From Cyanobacteria bacterium Co-bin13 (GTDB lineage: Bacteria > Cyanobacteriota > Cyanobacteriia > Phormidesmidales > Phormidesmidaceae): DNA of 9,228 bases. Below the pieces are notes generated by a model. That model did not search any database. It was not told where the DNA came from and worked only from the letters and a program-made list of their open reading frames with translations. Numbering within the stretch: the stretch's first letter is position 1; every line of letters starts with the position of its first letter. The stretch spans positions 1 through 9,228 of the forward strand of contig JACVRP010000121.1 in the NCBI GenBank assembly GCA_014534385.1, read 5' to 3'. Shown here one piece after another: positions 5,603 through 9,228 of the stretch. A program made the translations under genes and the position numbers.

Positions 5603-8048
5603 TTAGGGTGGAAACAGGCACCTGGTAAAAGTAGCGGCGGCGAAACTGCTCCTCCTGCAATGCCTCCAGAAAGGCTCTAATCTCTGGGCCCTCAGGCGAT
5701 AGCGACGACTCAGCTAGAGGCCGCTGCATCTGCACCCGCTGCTCGCTGTCTATCTGCACCTGAAATCCCAGGTATTCAAGGCTCTTAAAGCCCAAGGCTA
5801 GGGCTGGGGCTGATAGCTGTAAGCGCTCCTGCAGCCGATCGAGGGTCACTGTCTCGCCCGTGCGGCTAAGATACTTGGCCAGCCCCACTAGCTCTTTCCA
5901 AACTGTCTCGGGAGCGCGTTCGGGGGGAGGCGGATAGGCAATGGCTAGAGGCTGCTGTGCGGTTTCTGCCTGTTTCACCCAGGCAGCCCACTCGGCCCAG
6001 CCCGCCGGGCATTGGGTGATAACCAGGGCATTTGCGATCGCGTCTCCCGTTGGGTCTTTGCCCCTCGCGTCTGCAAACGGGGCCAACTGCCCTGCCGCTG
6101 AGGACAGGTCTAATGCCTGAGGTGAAGGTGTGTCAGCCATTGTCTCCCCCGTTAGCCCCTGCCGCCAATCTAAGATTGGCTCTTGGCGGTAGGTAAAAGG
6201 GGCAGCGCAAGACTGTGACTGGGCAGCGCGAATAGCGACCAGCCGCACGCGGTACTGCTTCTGAACCGTATTAAAATCTAGCTCTACCACGGCATCGCAG
6301 CGGCCCTGGGGCAGGTCTTCGGCGTAGTGATCCCACCACTCTGCCGGAAAGCCACCCTGGACTGTATCGTCCCAGAGCTTAAACTCAGTTCTGATGTAAG
6401 CGACCTGGCCGCCCCGCTGGTCCTTAAGGCGGCGGTGCCAGGCCCCCGTGACCCAGCAGTCTGAGATCAGCAGCCGGGGCACAGGGTTGCCCATGCCGTA
6501 AGGCTCCAGCAGCTTGAGCGCCCGAAACAGGTCTTGGCCCAGGTCAGCCACGGTGACAGCCAAATCAACTGCCAGCACCGGGCCCCCTACTCCCGGCTGC
6601 TCTCCCTTAAGCTCGCGAACCTCGCGGTTCAGGGCAGCGGTAAACAAAGCCAGGTTTTCGGTGGGCAAACTCAGCCCAGCCGCTAAGGGATGCCCGCCGT
6701 AGCTTGTCAGCAGGTGCGCCTGGGTTTTAAAGAGATCGTACAGATCCAAACCCGGGATAGAACGGGCTGATCCCCGCGCCATTCGGTCTGGGGAAGCAGC
6801 ATCAGCAGGGGGATCAAGGCTGAGTAAAAGGGTTGGCCGACCATACTCCTGGGCTACCTGACCTGCCACCAGTCCTAGAATCCCGGCGGGCCACTGCTCA
6901 TCTGCCAGGACAATCACCTCTGTAGTCGCCAGATCCAGCTGGGCCAGTTTGCCCCTGACCTGGTTTAGCAGGTCTCGCTGCAGGGCTTTGCGGCGGGTAT
7001 TGGCCAGTTCTGCCTCCAGGGCTAAGGTGCGGCAGTATTCGGGGTCTTGGCTAGTCAGCAGCTCCACACAGAAGCGAGCATCGCCGTGGATTCGGCTGAT
7101 GGCGTTAATTCGAGGACCGATACCAAAGGAAATATCGGTCGGGCGATCGCCTGTGCGTTTACAGAGGGCCAGCAGCTGAGCCACCCCCGGACGCCGGGGA
7201 GTCTGTGTCTGCAGATGACTTTGCAGCTGCTCTAGACCCCGCTGGGCTAAATAGCGGCAGTCTCCAGTCAGTTCGACCAGGTCGGCAATCAGACCAACTG
7301 CCACCAGATCCAAAAGATTATCTAGAGGGGCGGGCGGCGCTACGGTGAGGGACTGATACAGAGCTTCGATTAGCTTGTAGGCTACCGCAACCCCCGACAG
7401 AGTCTGCAGGGGATGCTCCGGTGGCAGCGTGCGAGGATTGATCAGGGCCACTACGGGAGGGCGCTGGGCTGGCAGCGTGTGGTGATCGGTAATGATCACT
7501 TCCATGCCGAGCTGGTGGGCGTACTCGATCTCGCTCAGGCTGGTGCTGCCCGTATCGCAGGTAACCAGCAGCTGGCAGCCCCACTCGGCTAGCTGCTCTA
7601 GCCCGGCTGCTGAAAGCCCATGGGACTCGGTAAATCGATTGGGGATGTAGTAGCGCAGATGGCTCTCGGGCGGCAGCAGCGGCCTGAGCCCTTCCCACAA
7701 AACAGCGGTGGCAGTGACGCCATCGGCATCAAAATCGCCCCAGATGGCTACTTTTTCCAGAGAGGCTGAAGGGCTATTGGAGGACAGACCGGTTTGCTTT
7801 AGGCGCTCCACAGCCCAGGTCATTTCCTCCCCAAAGGCAAAGGGGCTGGCAGGGCAGTATGCTTCGGGATGAAGGAAGCCTTTTAGCTGGGCGGGCTGCC
7901 GCACCTGCCGCTGCCACAGCAGCTGCGCCGTGTAGTGCAGCGGCAGGGCTGCGGCCGCCGGACAGGCATCACGGACAATATTGATCCAGTTAGCAGGGGG
8001 CTGGGAGGAGTCCAGGGGCAGCTGCCACTGGGGAGTTGGCTCTGGCAT
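5589..8048 (-). CDS. recJ: Single-stranded-DNA-specific exonuclease RecJ
   Basis: RecJ is a 5'-to-3' exonuclease on single-stranded DNA that acts in recombinational and mismatch repair. The DHH phosphoesterase motifs are all visible: GDFDADGVTATA (104-115), TCDTGSTS (163-170), ITDHH (186-190) and SGVAVAYK (218-225) with GLIADLVEL (252-260). GIGPRINAISR (309-319) follows. The DHHA1 part includes WPAGILGLVAGQVA (386-399), ARGSARSIPGLDL (424-436) and the SYGGHPLAAGLSL motif (449-461). An OB-fold DNA-binding region is expected at about 488-610, with GRCDAVVELDFN inside it. All metal ligands appear present. The protein is 819 residues against 577 in E. coli. The surplus is a C-terminal region (about 630-819) with a helix-rich part near 715-775 (TVWKELVGLAKYLSRTG) resembling a winged-helix pattern. 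The ATG at 8048 is the natural start; the ribosome site is weak. Confidence 0.95.
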   Translation of the reverse strand: MPEPTPQWQLPLDSSQPPANWINIVRDACPAAAALPLHYTAQLLWQRQVRQPAQLKGFLHPEAYCPASPFAFGEEMTWAVERLKQTGLSSNSPSASLEKVAIWGDFDADGVTATAVLWEGLRPLLPPESHLRYYIPNRFTESHGLSAAGLEQLAEWGCQLLVTCDTGSTSLSEIEYAHQLGMEVIITDHHTLPAQRPPVVALINPRTLPPEHPLQTLSGVAVAYKLIEALYQSLTVAPPAPLDNLLDLVAVGLIADLVELTGDCRYLAQRGLEQLQSHLQTQTPRRPGVAQLLALCKRTGDRPTDISFGIGPRINAISRIHGDARFCVELLTSQDPEYCRTLALEAELANTRRKALQRDLLNQVRGKLAQLDLATTEVIVLADEQWPAGILGLVAGQVAQEYGRPTLLLSLDPPADAASPDRMARGSARSIPGLDLYDLFKTQAHLLTSYGGHPLAAGLSLPTENLALFTAALNREVRELKGEQPGVGGPVLAVDLAVTVADLGQDLFRALKLLEPYGMGNPVPRLLISDCWVTGAWHRRLKDQRGGQVAYIRTEFKLWDDTVQGGFPAEWWDHYAEDLPQGRCDAVVELDFNTVQKQYRVRLVAIRAAQSQSCAAPFTYRQEPILDWRQGLTGETMADTPSPQALDLSSAAGQLAPFADARGKDPTGDAIANALVITQCPAGWAEWAAWVKQAETAQQPLAIAYPPPPERAPETVWKELVGLAKYLSRTGETVTLDRLQERLQLSAPALALGFKSLEYLGFQVQIDSEQRVQMQRPLAESSLSPEGPEIRAFLEALQEEQFRRRYFYQVPVSTLTARS

Positions 8049-8200
8049 GGTACCCGTTTATTACCGCAGGGTGACCTGATCCTAGCAACAAGTTGCGATC
8101 GCTAGTCGGAGCCGCTGAGGTAGCTCTGTTAAAGCCTGCTCGGTGACAAGCGGCGGCAGAAACTTAAGAATTAATGGGGAGATTGCAAAGATTAAGGGTG

Positions 8201-8222
8201 ATTATCAGGAGAGACTGATAGT
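8201..8222. repeat. Inverted repeat, operator- or hairpin-like
   Basis: TATCAG (8203-8208) and CTGATA (8215-8220) are exact complements around GAGAGA. The stem extends to 8 bp as ATTATCAG/CTGATAGT with one G-U pair. It lies about 155 nt upstream of recJ and about 275 nt upstream of the REC-PAS gene, so it could serve either as a binding site. It has no U-tract and is not an obvious terminator. Confidence 0.45.
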
Positions 8223-8287
8223 GTAAGTCTTGAGCAGGACCCATAATTGGGGGCAGAAACCGCTGACCATTAGGGCTGGCTGTTTCA

Positions 8288-8348
8288 GGACTATGTGTTC
8301 CAGGACTATATCCGGGACTATAATTTATTTTTTCAGGGTCGGGACTCT
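8288..8348 (+). repeat. Short direct repeats GGACTAT
   Basis: GGACTAT occurs exactly at 8288-8294, 8303-8309 and 8315-8321, with a one-base variant GGACTCT at 8342-8348. Start-to-start distances are 15, 12 and 27. CAGGACCCATAATT at about 8235-8248 is a more distant relative. The third exact copy runs into the TATAAT at 8319-8324. Clustered heptamers over a promoter could be binding sites for a regulator, or simply a decayed tandem repeat. Confidence 0.5.
8319..8324 (+). promoter_or_regulatory. Consensus -10 element, likely promoter of the REC-PAS gene
   Basis: TATAAT is a perfect -10 match. There is no good -35; TGTTCC at 8296-8301 stands at 17 nt spacing but matches poorly, which would fit a promoter that depends on an activator. 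Transcription would begin near 8331 and give a leader of about 165 nt before the GTG at 8497. Confidence 0.4.
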
Positions 8349-8406
8349 GCAGGATAATTAAAAGACCAAACTGCACTCAGTGGAAACTGTAGGGAGGACA
8401 GGCTGG

Positions 8407-8460
8407 GTTAGCTGAGCAGTCGTTCCCATCGTGCTCAAACAAGCTCTTTAATCAGCTAAC
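8407..8460. repeat. Long-range inverted repeat in the presumed REC-PAS leader
   Basis: GTTAGCTGA (8407-8415) and TCAGCTAAC (8452-8460) are exact 9-base complements separated by 36 nt. A second pairing, GAGCA (8414-8418) with TGCTC (8432-8436), shares bases 8414-8415 with the first, so the full forms of the two cannot coexist. Both lie between the candidate -10 and the GTG start. Confidence 0.5.
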
Positions 8461-8496
8461 GATATCATTGCCAGGAACCAGCAAGAGTCGCCACCC

Positions 8497-9228
8497 GTGG
8501 ACGAGGCTTTTCAAACCAACCTGCTCGTTGTGGATGATGATGCGGTCAGCCGGAGGCCATTAACGCGCCTTTTGACCCATCACGGATTTCTGGTGCGTGA
8601 GCTTCAGAATGCGGAGGAAGTGTCTGCTGCTGTTGCTGATGCGCTGCCTGATCTGATTCTGCTAGACATTTTGCTGCCCGGCACCGATGGCTATGAAATT
8701 TGCCGACGCCTCAAAGAGCAGCCGGGCATTCGAGAAGTTCCCGTTATTTTTCTCAGTTCCCTGGGCGATTCCCTCGATAAAGTCAAAGCTTTTGAGGTCG
8801 GGGCTGCAGACTATGTGACCAAGCCGTTTCAGCCTCAGGAGATGCTGGTGCGGGTGCGTAACCAGGTTAATCTCTACCGCCAGCGGCAGCAGCTGAGTCA
8901 GCAAAATGCGCTGCTGCTAGAGGAAGTGCGCGATCGCAAGCAGGCCGAGCAGGCGCTGCGGGCAGCAGAAACCAAGTACCGCAGCATCTTTGAAAACTCC
9001 ACTGCAGGCATTTTCAAAACCACCGGCGACGGCACCTACATCAGCGTTAACCCTGCCTTAGCCCGCATGTACGGCTATGACTCGCCAGAAGAAATGATGG
9101 CGATGGTGACAAACATTGATGGCCAAATTTACGCCCAGCCTCAGCGGCGGGATGAATTAACCGCCTATCTCAAGCGCTACTCCAAAATTCAAGATGCTGA
9201 GTCAGAGGTCTATCGCAAAGACGGCAGC
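8497..9228 (+). CDS. REC-PAS response regulator / sensory protein, N-terminal part (runs off the window)
   Basis: The frame from GTG 8497 stays open for 244 codons to the window end. Residues 8-125 are a receiver domain: acidic pocket Asp13/Asp14, phospho-acceptor Asp57 in LILLDILLPGTDGYE, Ser87/Ser88 in IFLSS, and Lys109 in VTKPF. All residues needed for phosphorylation are present. A coiled-coil signalling helix follows (about 124-160, rich in Gln, Leu and Glu), then a PAS domain from about 161 (KYRSIFENSTAGIF, YISVNPALARMYGY), which is still incomplete at residue 244. A histidine kinase, GGDEF/EAL or cyclase output is likely further on, but none is visible, so the output is unknown. Upstream the frame is open only from 8452 and has no ATG. 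The GTG is preceded by a weak AGAG about 9 nt away and fits the usual REC start. Confidence 0.88.
   Translation, partial: MDEAFQTNLLVVDDDAVSRRPLTRLLTHHGFLVRELQNAEEVSAAVADALPDLILLDILLPGTDGYEICRRLKEQPGIREVPVIFLSSLGDSLDKVKAFEVGAADYVTKPFQPQEMLVRVRNQVNLYRQRQQLSQQNALLLEEVRDRKQAEQALRAAETKYRSIFENSTAGIFKTTGDGTYISVNPALARMYGYDSPEEMMAMVTNIDGQIYAQPQRRDELTAYLKRYSKIQDAESEVYRKDGS

Larger units (their letters stand above)
8049..8496. promoter_or_regulatory. Divergent intergenic region between recJ and the REC-PAS gene
   Basis: These 448 bases contain no gene I can support. Toward recJ there is a nested palindrome cluster at 8082-8105: CTAGC/GCTAG outside, GCAAC-AA-GTTGC inside, overlapping a HIP1 site at 8095-8102. 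The central part (about 8155-8370) is AT-richer than the flanking genes and holds an inverted repeat, a set of short direct repeats and a consensus -10. Nearest the REC-PAS start is a long-range inverted repeat. These are listed separately. Confidence 0.5.
814..8937. repeat. Dispersed HIP1 octamers (GCGATCGC), eight copies
   Basis: Exact GCGATCGC occurs at 814-821, 1031-1038, 2974-2981, 4477-4484, 6034-6041, 7143-7150, 8095-8102 and 8930-8937. Seven copies lie inside genes and one lies upstream of recJ. HIP1 is the highly iterated palindrome of many cyanobacterial genomes and is the best compositional clue to the host. The span given covers the first to the last copy, not a continuous element. 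Confidence 0.9.

Noticed and set aside
7318..7698. A 126-codon - strand open frame within recJ
   Set aside because: It is an alternative frame over the conserved DHH region of recJ, with a low-complexity Ala/Arg/Ser/Pro composition.
8164..8376. A 70-codon open frame on the - strand in the recJ / REC-PAS gap
   Set aside because: It starts with GTG without a ribosome site, its repeated YSPG/HSPE pattern simply reflects the GGACTAT DNA repeats, and it resembles no family I know.
1..9228. Defence island, mobile element or CRISPR array
   Set aside because: There is no transposase, integrase, terminal inverted repeats, spaced direct repeats or toxin-antitoxin pair; all large genes are recognisable chromosomal families.

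Overview
The window reads as ordinary chromosomal DNA from a cyanobacterium. The evidence is eight exact copies of the HIP1 octamer GCGATCGC, a fused RibBA of about 585 residues, a long RecJ (819 residues), a secreted C-terminal processing protease and a YdcF-family protein of a type I associate with cyanobacteria. The moderately high GC content and the protein sequences suggest a filamentous Leptolyngbya/Phormidium-like lineage, but that placement is only an inference. I see no insertion sequence, prophage, CRISPR array, tRNA or rRNA.

Layout: (1) 1-117, the 3' end of ilvN, acetolactate synthase small subunit, on the + strand. (2) 184-1248, argC for arginine synthesis, on the - strand. (3) 1447-3204, ribBA for riboflavin synthesis, on the + strand. 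(4) 3201-4538, an exported S41A C-terminal processing protease, on the - strand. (5) 4930-5583, a membrane-anchored YdcF/DUF218 protein, on the + strand. (6) 5589-8048, recJ, single-strand DNA exonuclease, on the - strand. (7) 8497-9228, the first 244 codons of a REC-PAS signalling protein, on the + strand, running off the window edge.

The seven genes alternate strand without exception, so there is no co-directional pair and no operon. Tail-to-tail junctions are very tight: 66 nt, a 4-nt overlap in which one CTAG supplies both stop codons, and 5 nt. Head-to-head junctions are roomy: 198, 391 and 448 nt. They carry the candidate promoters and several inverted repeats. The genes do not form one pathway. 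They are housekeeping functions (branched-chain amino acid, arginine and flavin synthesis, envelope proteolysis, DNA repair) plus one sensor or regulator.

No undescribed multi-gene system is supported. The features most worth a second look are the strict strand alternation with the shared stop, the intergenic region 8049-8496 (short repeats over a consensus -10, and mutually exclusive hairpins in a presumed leader), and the C-terminal extensions of RibBA and RecJ.
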